A stretch of 64,000 nt of DNA. Source: Unio delphinus. Its lineage: Eukaryota > Mollusca > Bivalvia > Unionida > Unionidae. The DNA lies in contig JAQISU010000097.1 of NCBI GenBank assembly GCA_029339505.1, positions 527,001-591,000 of the forward strand. Direction: 5' to 3'. This document shows positions 24,214 to 32,824 of this stretch, piece by piece (the first letter of the stretch is position 1; each line of letters begins with the position of its first letter). A program made the position numbers and the translations under genes. The notes below the pieces were generated by a model. That model ran no database searches. It was given only the letters and a program-made list of their open reading frames with translations, and was not told the DNA's origin.

Positions 24214-25626
24214 TCAAAGATTTTCCGCTGGTGCATCAATGATTCTCATTCTTCCTCCAACACCTTCAAGTAACATTGATTTATCACTGAGAATGACAGC
24301 AACCGCTCTATAATTAGCAATAGCACCACGAAGTACATTAGCTCTAAAATGTATATCAACAACAGATTGTCTTGTTAAATCAAGATGTTCCAATGAAAAG
24401 TAATAAATCGGATATAGATTTTTAAAATCAAATTGTGATATTTGCAGACCGGTATCAACATTTTGATCACGTACCATAAATGACAACAACTTATGATACA
24501 CGCGTGCAATATGATTTTGACCATAATCAAGTTGTACATCTTCAGATGGTTCCTGCTGGTCGTTTATTCTCAGTGAGACGTCTTTAACACCTAATTGATC
24601 AAATATCATATGGCTGGAGAGTTGATTGCCAAGTCGTGTGTTATCCTGTAACGCAATAAATATATGACGTGGTGCAGCCATGCCTTGTTTTGATGCTAGA
24701 TTCCACGTGAATAACCCGTTAATATCTGATTGCTTCACATCTGTACTTACCATTAGCCAACTTAGTAATGATTTTCCTCCCTGGTCCATAAATGATAGTA
24801 ATCGTTCTTCTGCGGTAATTGATGGAGTCAACACTGGCATCCACAATGATATTTTTGTTAAATTGACTTTACCGGCATCAGCATTGGGATTTGCAGCATC
24901 TGCTGGAATCCTCCAAATTGCGTCATTATCATCACTCTTTCGCACCAGTGCTACTGTATGCTTCGCCCCGTAGATAACTTTTCTGACGTTTCTACAGAAT
25001 CCAAATATGTGATGCAGTGGAATCGCGCATGAAAATAATTTACGCCGCCCTTCCAACATTGAAATACGTGTTGCAGCTCCTAGATTAAAATTAACATCGT
25101 TGTTTATAATCATATCCTCGGCATCAATATTAGCGGTGCCAGCATTATTCTTTGGTCGTCTTACAACAAATTGATTTCCTCCAGAGGTATTTTTAACATC
25201 CTTTGCAAACATCATAGAAGGTCCTGCTGATCTTGTATAATCATCGGAATATCTTGCTAGCCCGATTATTGTTGTAGCCACATCAACATCACGATCTATC
25301 GACTCAATTTCTTTTCCATCAATGAGATATCTAGCACTCTCAAATAACGCCATAATACCATTATTGACAAAACCGACTTGAGTACCAGCTGGATACGGTG
25401 CTGGTACAGCAGTAGTATCAGCAGCTGTTACAAGTTCTCCTTCTACTTCGATAAATGCTTCACAAGGTAAAAAGTATTTACTGGTATCATGGACTTGAAG
25501 TTCAATTCTTGATCGACTCTTTGGGTCTATTGCATGATAGGCGTAATATTGATAATCGCGTACAGAACCATCCTTGCGAACTGGGGCGTCTATATCAAAC
25601 GCTGGATCACGTGACTGTTTAAACAT
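24214..25626 (-). CDS. Double-jelly-roll major capsid protein (MCP)
   Basis: An intact 470-codon frame begins at an ATG. Cues for the Polinton hexon-like MCP are FLPCEAFIEVEGELV (52-66), the NNGIMALFESARYLIDGKEIE loop (88-108), the RISMLEGRRKLFSCAIPLHHIFGF strip (187-210), the KISLWMPVLTPS turn (258-269) and FTWNLASKQGMAAPRHIFIALQD (306-328), where an aromatic strand precedes a PR-x-I-x-I strand. Length is within the usual 450-650 residues. It would assemble as trimers to form the capsid shell. The gene is the longest undamaged frame of the element and sits between the pX-like and pVI-like genes, as in other virion blocks. A role assigned by homology is likely, but this copy's expression is unknown. 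Confidence 0.85.
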   Translation of the reverse strand: MFKQSRDPAFDIDAPVRKDGSVRDYQYYAYHAIDPKSRSRIELQVHDTSKYFLPCEAFIEVEGELVTAADTTAVPAPYPAGTQVGFVNNGIMALFESARYLIDGKEIESIDRDVDVATTIIGLARYSDDYTRSAGPSMMFAKDVKNTSGGNQFVVRRPKNNAGTANIDAEDMIINNDVNFNLGAATRISMLEGRRKLFSCAIPLHHIFGFCRNVRKVIYGAKHTVALVRKSDDNDAIWRIPADAANPNADAGKVNLTKISLWMPVLTPSITAEERLLSFMDQGGKSLLSWLMVSTDVKQSDINGLFTWNLASKQGMAAPRHIFIALQDNTRLGNQLSSHMIFDQLGVKDVSLRINDQQEPSEDVQLDYGQNHIARVYHKLLSFMVRDQNVDTGLQISQFDFKNLYPIYYFSLEHLDLTRQSVVDIHFRANVLRGAIANYRAVAVILSDKSMLLEGVGGRMRIIDAPAENL

Positions 25627-25666
25627 TTTATTCTATTTATCAAAGTCTAAATCGCGATTTTCCATT

Positions 25667-26110
25667 TCATCGTCGTAGTTTTTTAAAGCCACTTCCTGCT
25701 ATCATATTTGCAATATTGCTTTGGTCGGGGGTTATCATTGATGGCAAAGCCATCGACGCTAATTTTTCATCTACTACGTTATTTATAATTTTACTAACAC
25801 TTGCAGGCATTACCACTGTAGACGGTAACGGTTTCTTTTTTCGTCTCACTAATGATGTTATTTTATCCTTTGCTGCAGAAAACGCTTTTTCGGCAAGATC
25901 TCCAGCAGCACCAATACCCTTATCACGAATAACATCAATGGCTTTCATTCCTAATTGTTTAGCTAACGGCATCACTTTTGGAGCCATTCTTGAAAATAAT
26001 CCTAAAATGGTATCACCGAAACCATCTCCGTAATATGCGCTATAAACTGGAAACCGTGAATTAACTACATAGACGGGGGTTGGTTTATCATGATTGTAGT
26101 GTATGATCAT
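25667..26110 (-). CDS. pVI-like membrane-lytic/cofactor protein
   Basis: The frame is intact (147 codons, ATG). After a Tyr-rich N-terminus comes YYGDGFGDTILGLF (26-39), an amphipathic helix of the type that disrupts membranes, then a long helical region to about residue 90. A basic patch (RRKKKP, 89-94) follows. The C-terminus ends IAGS-GFKKLRR (137-147), which fits the adenain consensus (M/I/L)xGx-G and would release a seven-residue basic peptide. Adenovirus pVI has the same logic: a cleaved N-terminal amphipathic helix and a released basic C-terminal peptide that activates the protease. This protein is upstream of MCP in the same leftward block. Similarity is organisational; sequence homology to pVI was not tested. 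Confidence 0.65.
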   Translation of the reverse strand: MIIHYNHDKPTPVYVVNSRFPVYSAYYGDGFGDTILGLFSRMAPKVMPLAKQLGMKAIDVIRDKGIGAAGDLAEKAFSAAKDKITSLVRRKKKPLPSTVVMPASVSKIINNVVDEKLASMALPSMITPDQSNIANMIAGSGFKKLRR

Positions 26111-26165
26111 TATTATTTAATTGTTATTTATCTAATCAATTGACTTCGTCATCAGATTTTTCAAT

Positions 26166-27137
26166 TCAGTCACTATGATACCCACTTTCCGCTAACTCGC
26201 CAATGAAATCTCGATATGTTTTGATATCCATGATACCACCTTGAAATAACCGTCTACAGATATCAGCTGCTTCATTAATTATTTCCGGTGAATTATTTCC
26301 AGCTCGGAAACCTCCGATTAGAACATCTAATCGTGATATATCATTGATAACACTATCAGGACATGAAATCCTTGGATTTTCACTGGATTCTTGCAATCCA
26401 CTTCCGCTAAAACCAGTTGCTTCATCTAGTTTGTCTGTATCCGTGGTTTGTAAATAATCAAGAGTATCCTCATCAGGTGGTAGTTTTTTAGGAGAGAAAG
26501 ATATTTTCTTTGCAGGTTGCTCACGCTTTCTTTGCAATTTTGGCGTTTTTTGTTGTTGTTTAAACTCTTCGTATTAATTATACACTATACCCACCGCATT
26601 GATATATTCAATGTATGATGCACTATCTGTCTTAATCTGACTTTCTTTAGTTTTGATTTTGTAAAATATATCAGCCCAATGAGTTAAATTCTTAACATAC
26701 TTATGATGTTCTGGTTTCAACCATTTTTTTCTGTTTTCATAAGACGTAACAACAAGCGCAGGAATTTCTGTTGGATCAGTCTTATCAATTTCTGCTAACC
26801 CTTCCTCGTTAAATCTCACGCGTAAATCATCTACTGTTCTTTTTGATTCCATTTTTTGTACAGTCTGTTTTGTTTGTTCAGTTTTCGCTGCTATTTTTTC
26901 AAGTTCACCAATAACAGATTTCCCCGTCTCGGGAACATCTCCCCGTATAGCACGCTCTACCCCGTACGTAGCTGTGGTTACTGGTTTAAACAATTCTTCA
27001 GACCCCAAAGCAAAATCAGTTTGTAAACTCTGTCGTTGTTGCAGTTTATTCCTTACAGAGTCACGAACTGGTATAAATTTCTTAATCGCATCTAATCGTT
27101 CACGAGCCAATCGGGTTGTTAATGCTTCATTGACCAT
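26166..27137 (-). pseudogene. Conserved coiled Polinton protein with an in-frame TAA
   Basis: An ATG at 27135-27137 opens a 187-codon frame (RLARERLDAIKKFIPVRDS near the start; predicted helical, Lys/Glu-rich) that stops at TAA 26574-26576. Past the stop the same frame continues without a new ATG as YEEFKQQQKTPK and runs to 26166. The second part has a basic stretch (KKISFSPKKLPP), an acidic linker, VLIGGFRAGNNSPEIINEA and a C-terminal helical module (ICRRLFQGGIMDIKTYRDFI). Shared frame and lack of a second start point to one gene of about 324 codons broken by a nonsense change. I associate the C-terminal module with a conserved Polinton protein of unknown role. LIGG-F also fits the protease consensus. 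Confidence 0.6.
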
Positions 27138-27192
27138 TATTTGAAATCGCAAACAATTTTTCAATTGCAAAACAATTTTTCAATCCCGACCT

Positions 27193-27416
27193 AACACCAC
27201 CGTGGAAGTGTTTTAAGGGCATTATCATTCATGGGGAAAGTCACATAATTGCTATAAAATATATAATAATGTGACTTTCCCCATTCTTTTTTTGATATGT
27301 CGGATGATTTTTAACACCACCATGGAAGTGTTATTTCATCCTATAACAGCTTCTATCAGTGATGAAGGAAGTCACATAATTGTATATAAAATATATAATA
27401 CTGTGACTTCCTTCAT
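27193..27416. promoter_or_regulatory. Two tandem palindromes with AT-rich loops
   Basis: Two copies, 131 bp apart, occupy most of the largest intergenic gap of the element (27138-27579). Copy 1 has perfect 16-bp arms at 27231-27246 and 27269-27284 (ATGGGGAAAGTCACAT); copy 2 has 15 of 16 matching arm bases at 27362-27377 and 27401-27416 (ATGAAGGAAGTCACAT). Both loops contain TATAAAATATATAATA, and both are followed by a T-rich run. The arms differ between copies at three positions, each matched by a change in the opposite arm. A second small inverted repeat, AACACCACC(G/A)TGGAAGTGTT, precedes each. The elements could be bidirectional TATA promoters, transcript-end hairpins or replication signals; the sequence does not decide. 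Confidence 0.75.
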
Positions 27417-27519
27417 TCTTTTTTGATCATCCATTAACGGCCCATCGATTTTTTATTCACTGATTTTGTCATTTTCAATCAAAAAGTGCTAAAAAAATGA
27501 AAATTTCTTTGAGGGTCGA

Positions 27520-27590
27520 TTTCAATCAAAAAATGATAAATGGTCGGTCACAATCAAAAAATGATAAATGATCGGTCAATCAAAATTGTT
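27520..27590. repeat. Direct repeats of CAATCAAAAAATGATAAATG
   Basis: Two near-perfect copies of about 30 bp (CAATCAAAAAATGATAAATG plus GTCGGTCA) and a partial third lie just beyond the stop codon of the 118-codon gene. A looser relative (CAATCAAAAAGTGCTAAAA) lies near 27476. They may belong with the adjacent palindromes as part of one intergenic control region. Confidence 0.7.
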
Positions 27591-27936
27591 CATTTTCTTG
27601 AATTAACGCCCGTAGGTTTCTAATTTTAGAGTTGACTTCTTTTTTCAATTCGTATTCGTTACCTAATTCTTTTCGTATTCGTTCTACGATAGTATACAAC
27701 GGAACAAACACACTGATGTCACTGGAAAATGCAAGAGAGTCTCTAATAGAATTCTGAATTTTTTTGATGAGTGCATATTTCTTTGGTAGCATATATTTAT
27801 TGTTGTTAACTCCGTATTCTATATCCTGAAAATCCGACTTGATTTGATCAGGATTTAACCCATCTGATAGTTCAATATCATGACTTTTCAATTTTAAAAT
27901 TTCAACTATGATGCTATTCATGTATTCAGAATTCAT
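27580..27936 (-). CDS. Hypothetical 118-residue Polinton protein
   Basis: The frame is intact, with ATG at 27934-27936. The sequence is helical and charged (IIVEILKLKSHDIELSDGLN near 9-28; ELGNEYELKKEVNSKIRNLR near 90-109) with no Cys/His clusters, signal peptide or membrane segment. I do not recognise the family. It lies between the palindromic intergenic region and the HNH gene, leftward like its neighbours. Coding status is supported by its length, its ATG and its place in a uniformly oriented gene block. Confidence 0.5.
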   Translation of the reverse strand: MNSEYMNSIIVEILKLKSHDIELSDGLNPDQIKSDFQDIEYGVNNNKYMLPKKYALIKKIQNSIRDSLAFSSDISVFVPLYTIVERIRKELGNEYELKKEVNSKIRNLRALIQENEQF

Positions 27937-27980
27937 TATTCTATAACAATGACATATCTCTAATTGAAAAATATGACGTA

Positions 27981-28472
27981 TCAGACATAACTAAATTGAA
28001 CTTTCTGTCCGCTCTCTTTTGAAATGGCAGATCGACAAACCCCCTCTGCAACGAATCGTACTGAGGCTCTACAAATATTGAAATACTTGCCGGCTTCATA
28101 TATTGATTGAAATATTTTTTCTTCGTTAGTTGCCGTATTAAAAGATTTTACTGGTCTCGCTTTTTTTGAACAAGTGCCAGTCCTTCCTCGTTTGATATTC
28201 TCACTCTGTGTGATAGCTTGCAGATTTGATAAAGAATTGTTCCTTGGATTAGAATCCTTGTGATCGATAACAAAACCATCATTGATCAATCCATGAAAAC
28301 ATTCAAATACGAAACGATGATTGTAATATTTCTTCTTTCCAACAGTAAACAACAAATACCCCATACCATTATCCCTCCCAACTGGTTTCTTCAGTCTACA
28401 GTGTCTTACAACACCATCACTGGATGCTTCATAATTTTTAATCAAGGGATGTGGTCTGAATTCTTGGTTCAT
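27981..28472 (-). CDS. HNH endonuclease with C-terminal NUMOD1
   Basis: The 163-codon frame is intact (ATG). The HNH core spans about residues 38-95: His52 in YYNHRFVFECFHG, Asp70-His71 in FVIDHKDSNPRNNS, and Asn83 in SLSNLQAITQSEN. Residues about 105-161 (RPVKSF...FQSIYEAGKYFNI...AISKESGQKVQFSY) match the NUMOD1 DNA-binding module that follows HNH domains in free-standing homing endonucleases of phages and large DNA viruses. It probably cleaves DNA at a specific site. No intron or intein is evident around it, so it would be a free-standing mobile gene or a recruited element nuclease. All expected catalytic residues are present and the frame is undamaged, unlike the polymerase and integrase. 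It is encoded 12 bp downstream of the zinc-finger gene. Confidence 0.85.
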   Translation of the reverse strand: MNQEFRPHPLIKNYEASSDGVVRHCRLKKPVGRDNGMGYLLFTVGKKKYYNHRFVFECFHGLINDGFVIDHKDSNPRNNSLSNLQAITQSENIKRGRTGTCSKKARPVKSFNTATNEEKIFQSIYEAGKYFNICRASVRFVAEGVCRSAISKESGQKVQFSYV

Positions 28473-28483
28473 TATATACTATA

Positions 28484-28864
28484 CTATTGTTTGTCTAATT
28501 CATTGTTTGGTTTAATGATAAATCTTTCAATGTAGTCTTGGGGAGTTCTTATGATTTTATCCTTGACGTTGTCATGGTCAAGGACTTTTTCAGGGTCATA
28601 ATTTCTGATTGATTGTCCATTTTTTATTCTGTTATCATAATAACGTTTCAATTCCCTGTATCGCTTACCACCACAATTTAGACATAACTGCGATTTTCCC
28701 CTGACCCCAACCCCACATCGAATACAGGGTAACGGACCGAGGCTTCCACGTCGAAAACTCTGCATATGATACCTACAGAACTCATTTCTGCATGATTTGT
28801 TACACGGTGTCACTGATCCAATCATGAGCCATTTGCAGTGATTCATTATATATAAATCTTTCAT
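28484..28864 (-). CDS. Cys-rich zinc-finger protein
   Basis: An intact 126-codon frame with ATG at 28862-28864 has two clusters of metal ligands: NHCKWLMIGSVTPCNKSCRNE followed by FCRYH (residues about 8-33), and PCIRCGVGVRGKSQLCLNCG (about 46-65). The second is a clean CxxC-13-CxxC treble-clef or zinc-ribbon arrangement. The C-terminus is basic then acidic (RELKRYYDNRIKNG). A DNA- or RNA-binding role is probable; the exact family was not recognised. The start codon is 24 bp from the divergently transcribed polymerase reading frame, so both probably share one promoter region. Confidence 0.65.
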   Translation of the reverse strand: MKDLYIMNHCKWLMIGSVTPCNKSCRNEFCRYHMQSFRRGSLGPLPCIRCGVGVRGKSQLCLNCGGKRYRELKRYYDNRIKNGQSIRNYDPEKVLDHDNVKDKIIRTPQDYIERFIIKPNNELDKQ

Positions 28865-28888
28865 TTAAATACTTGTTTTTAGTATAGC
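28865..28888. promoter_or_regulatory. 24-bp divergent intergenic region
   Basis: The zinc-finger gene (minus) and the polymerase-region frame (plus) start only 24 bp apart. The spacer is TTAAATACTTG followed by T-rich DNA and AGTATAGC. Control elements must lie in this spacer or inside the coding regions. No clear TATA box is seen. Confidence 0.35.
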
Positions 28889-29533
28889 ATGAGGAAGTTC
28901 AAGAGAACGCCCTTAAAAAATGCTCAATTCAATCCTGATAAGGAGTTTAAGAGATTATTGAAAATTAATCCTAAATTTAATCTCGATAGACCAAAAAAAC
29001 GTCCAAGAGACGGAAACATGAAGGAGTTTAAGAGATTAGTGAAAATTAATCCTAAATTTAATCTCGATAAACCAAAAAAACGTAACAAGAGATTATTGAA
29101 AATTAATCTCGATAAACCAAAAAAAAAACGTCCAAGAGACGGAAACATGAAGGAGTTTAAGAGATTATTGAAAATTAATCCTAAATTTAATCTCGATAAA
29201 CCAAAAAAACGTTTAATAGACAGAAACATGAAGGAGTTTAAGAGATTATTGAAAATTAATCCTAAATTTAATCTCGATAAACCAAAAAAACGTCCAATAG
29301 ACGGAAATATGAAGGAGTTTAAGAGATTATTGAAAATTAATCCTAAATTTAATCTCGATAGACCCAAAAAACGTAGCAAGAGATTACCCTGGAAAGATGC
29401 TCAATTCAATCTTGATATAGTTTCTAATACACCCAAGAATAAAATTCTTGATAAAGCCATGATTAGTAAAATCAGAGACTGTTTTAATGAATTCAAGCGT
29501 GATGGAGCATCTTATTGTTGGTCAACATTTTGA
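28889..29533 (+). CDS. Lys-rich tandem-repeat protein, likely N-terminal extension of POLB
   Basis: This 214-codon frame is built from 4-5 copies of a 24-28-residue repeat, MKEFKRLLKINPKFNLDKPK plus KRP(R/I)DGN. One copy is shortened, and the repeat is also a DNA tandem repeat of about 84 bp (28937-29380). The N-terminus has PLKNAQFN and the post-repeat part PWKDAQFN, as if repeats expanded inside a once-continuous segment. The last 50 residues are non-repetitive (ISKIRDCFNEFKRDGASYCW). The TGA at 29531-29533 is in frame with the 29558 polymerase frame, so this may be the broken N-terminus of the polymerase. A disordered, basic, nucleic-acid-binding extension or a terminal-protein-like region are both possible; neither is shown. 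The minus strand also stays open here, a shadow of the repeat. Confidence 0.55.
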   Translation: MRKFKRTPLKNAQFNPDKEFKRLLKINPKFNLDRPKKRPRDGNMKEFKRLVKINPKFNLDKPKKRNKRLLKINLDKPKKKRPRDGNMKEFKRLLKINPKFNLDKPKKRLIDRNMKEFKRLLKINPKFNLDKPKKRPIDGNMKEFKRLLKINPKFNLDRPKKRSKRLPWKDAQFNLDIVSNTPKNKILDKAMISKIRDCFNEFKRDGASYCWSTF

Positions 29534-29557
29534 ATTGATGGTGTTGTTGACGCTACC

Positions 29558-32500
29558 ATGAATGATGAAAAAGCAGCAGTGACGATTTCACGTCTTGGGG
29601 AAGAAAGAAATTTTTTTCGAATAAAATTCCTTATCTGTGATGATGGAAAATGGATCATTAGGGATAAATTTGAACCCATTCTCAGGGACAAAAAAACTGT
29701 CACCGTGAATCAAGATTTCAAACCAGGAATTTTGACCGGAATTGATAAACCATACTACGAAAGATCTTATCCTGTCACAGCAGTTGTTTACGGGATATAT
29801 CCGCTCAATGAAAAACCTGATATTGCAAAACTAGCACCCATGAAATATTCGACAGGGCTCAATTGTGTAGCAGAACGAAAAATGGAACACTTCACAAATG
29901 CGTCCCGGGGAAATAAACTAACTGATCTAAGACGAAAAAAAATAAACGAATGGGAATTAACGGTAAAAGAGAATGGGGCAACAATTCAGGATATAATTAA
30001 ATTAGAAACATCATTGAGATTTCCAATATCGGTAAGAACAATCACCGGTGAAGTATTAAAAGAACCGAAATATCAATCAAAAAAAGGAGCTCCAATACAG
30101 ATTATTGATCATAATGAACACGCGTGGTCATCTGCAGTAACAATATTCCCACGGGATAGAACCGTGAAATATATCCCCCAAACTCTGTTTGGAACCGAAG
30201 AGTTTTTTTCAGAGCAGAAATTATTTGATGCTATTTACCATTTGAATAAAGAAGACCCTGTGTCAATGTGGCTATTTCATAGTACTTCAGACGAGGAATG
30301 TAGATTTGATCAGTTTGTAAGGCCCAACGGAGAATTGTACCGTACTGAAGAACTGCAGAATCAAATGAAAAAACTAGCTAGTGAGTTTTCACCCCAGAGT
30401 TCTGGGGGGCAGACAACGATCAATTATTAGCAAACTGTTTTACACTACCATCAATTGCAGCACATTTTGCTAGGAAGAAAAACGCGTGGAAACCAACACG
30501 AAGTGAGTTTTTATCAGATGTCAGATTGTCCTGTCTTGAATACAGCCATGGGGGGTTATGGAATACAAAATACGACCCTGAAACCGTTATTTCCGTTGAT
30601 ATGATTGCGTGTTATCCAGGAAGTTTTCTTGGGTATGGAGAATGCGATAAATATTTCAAACGATTTGGACACCCTACACACGAAATGGCCCGTGTTGCTA
30701 TTAATGGACCACTGCCTGATTTTGATTAACAGGATTCGCTCGTGTAGAATCATTTGAATTGGCTGAAGGACTTCATCTGTGTAGTTATCTTTGGATTGGT
30801 AAACACATGTCTGAAAAACACTGGATGCCAATAGTGTTATTACGGTATATGCTTGATTGTAAGATGTTAAAATCATTAATTGTCAGTGAAGCAATTATAT
30901 CCTATCGAGCACAGAAATCAGTCTGGTTACCACAACCTGATCTAGAAAAAATAATTAGCGAACAGCGAAAACTGTTTCCTGATTTTAATGAACAACAAAT
31001 CATGGATTGGTCTAAACAGCTATTTGAAACCAGAAACAATGAAGCAAAAGATCTTGGACGAAGAATAATCGGTAAATTCACCCGAGGTGGTAAATACGAT
31101 AATACAAGATATTCTTCACGATTGATTATAGACAAAGCTGAATACGATTTTGTAATTTCGGATCTAACAAATAAGAGGATATATGTCAATCGTAAAGACG
31201 CATTTCTGTCCGATGGAACCAAATTAGGTACAATTGTTACCTACAATGATGGATACAATCCGCAGTACACACACTTAAGAGCTTCTATGCTCGGTTATGC
31301 TTCTATCAATCTGTTTTCAATGATAAATAGATTTCCTAACACCGCAGTTAGAGTTGCCACTGATTCATTTTACATAAATAGCAAAATGGCTGATTTTATA
31401 AACGGTAGCAAGGCTACTGGCAACGAGAATTGGGGGTCATGGAGAATTAAGAAGGAAATGCTTCGTGATTATATTCAATCAGCAGATGTTACAATTGAAA
31501 ATAATTATTTAGAAAGCAATCAGTGTTCAGAATTTTCTAATGCACCACCTATTTCTGATCCAATATGCCGGTATAAAACAGTTTATTTAAACGGTTGTGG
31601 TGGGTCAGGAAAAACAACCCGGGCAATAGAGTTATTTCGTGTTTCCAAATCAAATATGATTGTACTAACACCAACACACATACTTGCCAGAGAAATGATA
31701 CAGAGAGGGGTAAATGCCTGTACCTATCACAGTTTTTTTTTCGATGGAAAGGAGATAAATGGACTCCTGAGCGTATGGGAGAGAAATTTATTCCTGAAAT
31801 CATCATTTGGGATGAAATAGACACAGTATCATTAGATGTATTAAAAATATTTCTTGAGTGGTTGTTATTGAAAAATACAAAAATCGTCATGTGCGGTGAT
31901 CACGGCCAACCACCACCATTTGTCGGTGCATCCCCACATGAATGGCTTAAGGGTTTTGTAGACTATTATGAAGAAATTGATACCGATCATAGATCACTTG
32001 ATGAAAAATTAAAAGAATTTAAGAAACTAATTAGATTACAACCGGATAGAATCCAGTGTGAAATAACCCGTGAAATAATTTCGGAAACTCCAATGAATGA
32101 GTTTTTGGAAGCATGGAGACCAAATGATTTGATAATTGCAAGTAGAAAAATAGTCAGGGACACACTTCAGATGAATTTATTTGAATTGCATAAAAAAAGA
32201 TTTGCAACACTTCCAGTGCCTCTTTGTTATAGGCCTTCGGATACACGAAAACAGAACATTGAAGTTGATATTCCAGGACAAAGTGAAAAACAAATTCTGG
32301 TATTAAATGATATTGTGCTGGTTGATATCAATGTCGTTGAAGATGCATTGCGTGCTAATAAATCCCCGTGGACGCTAGGATACGCAGCAACAATACATTC
32401 TTCACAAGGATTGACTATATCGGATACAATTGTTTGGATGGTAGAAAATCGCATCGAATGGTCGAATTTAGTCTATCTTGCAGTATCCAGAGTACGAAAA

Positions 32501-32824
32501 ATAAATCAACTTCGAAGAATTGTTTTAGATGATGACACCACAATAGATGATATTGATGTTAAAATTATTGATAAAAAAACTCTCCGGTTACAAACAACAA
32601 GACAAAAAACAACGAGAATTTGATATTGATGCTAAATTAATAATCACTTTGAAGAAACAACAGAATAATCACTGTGCAAGTTGCAATTGTAGAATGCGTT
32701 GGCAGTATTCGGATAAGGATCCTCGCCAATTTACCGTTGACAGAAAAAATAACAATCTCGGTCATGTCAGAAACAATGTGATGTTGACTTGTTTGAGTGC
32801 AATAGACGCAACGGCGCTAGTTAA
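29558..32824 (+). pseudogene. DNA polymerase B fused to SF1 helicase and HNH-like tail (POLB)
   Basis: One gene is spread over several frames. 29558-30430 is the N-terminal region (IIDHNEHAWSSAVTIFPRDR). 30526-30729 carries palm motif A (ISVDMIACYPGSFLG) and FGHPTHEMARVAINGPLP. 30759-31820 continues with IIGKFTRGGKYDNTR, LRASMLGYASINL (motif B region) and VRVATDSFYI, where ATDS replaces the usual DTDS. After about 70 residues comes YLNGCGGSGKTT, a Walker A of an SF1 helicase. 31742-32572 adds IIIWDEID (Walker B), MCGDHGQPPP, TIHSSQGLT and YLAVSRV. The tail has HCASCNCRMRW and FTVDRKNNNLGHVRNNV, an HNH-like zinc module. Breaks occur at G6 (30404-30409), 30727, T9 (31733-31741), A7 (32573-32579) and about 32791-32800. 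It would replicate the element by protein priming. The helicase fusion is not part of the textbook animal Polinton polymerase. Confidence 0.85.

Noticed and set aside
24680..26033. Plus-strand frames opposite the MCP and pVI-like genes
   Set aside because: Shadows with no motifs, while the minus strand encodes recognisable intact proteins.
26574..27170. Start of the coiled Polinton gene at 27170
   Set aside because: That start is a TTG codon; the ATG at 27135-27137 is the better start.
28924..29379. Minus-strand 151-codon Leu/Phe-rich frame
   Set aside because: Antisense shadow of the Lys-rich repeat frame at 28889-29533.
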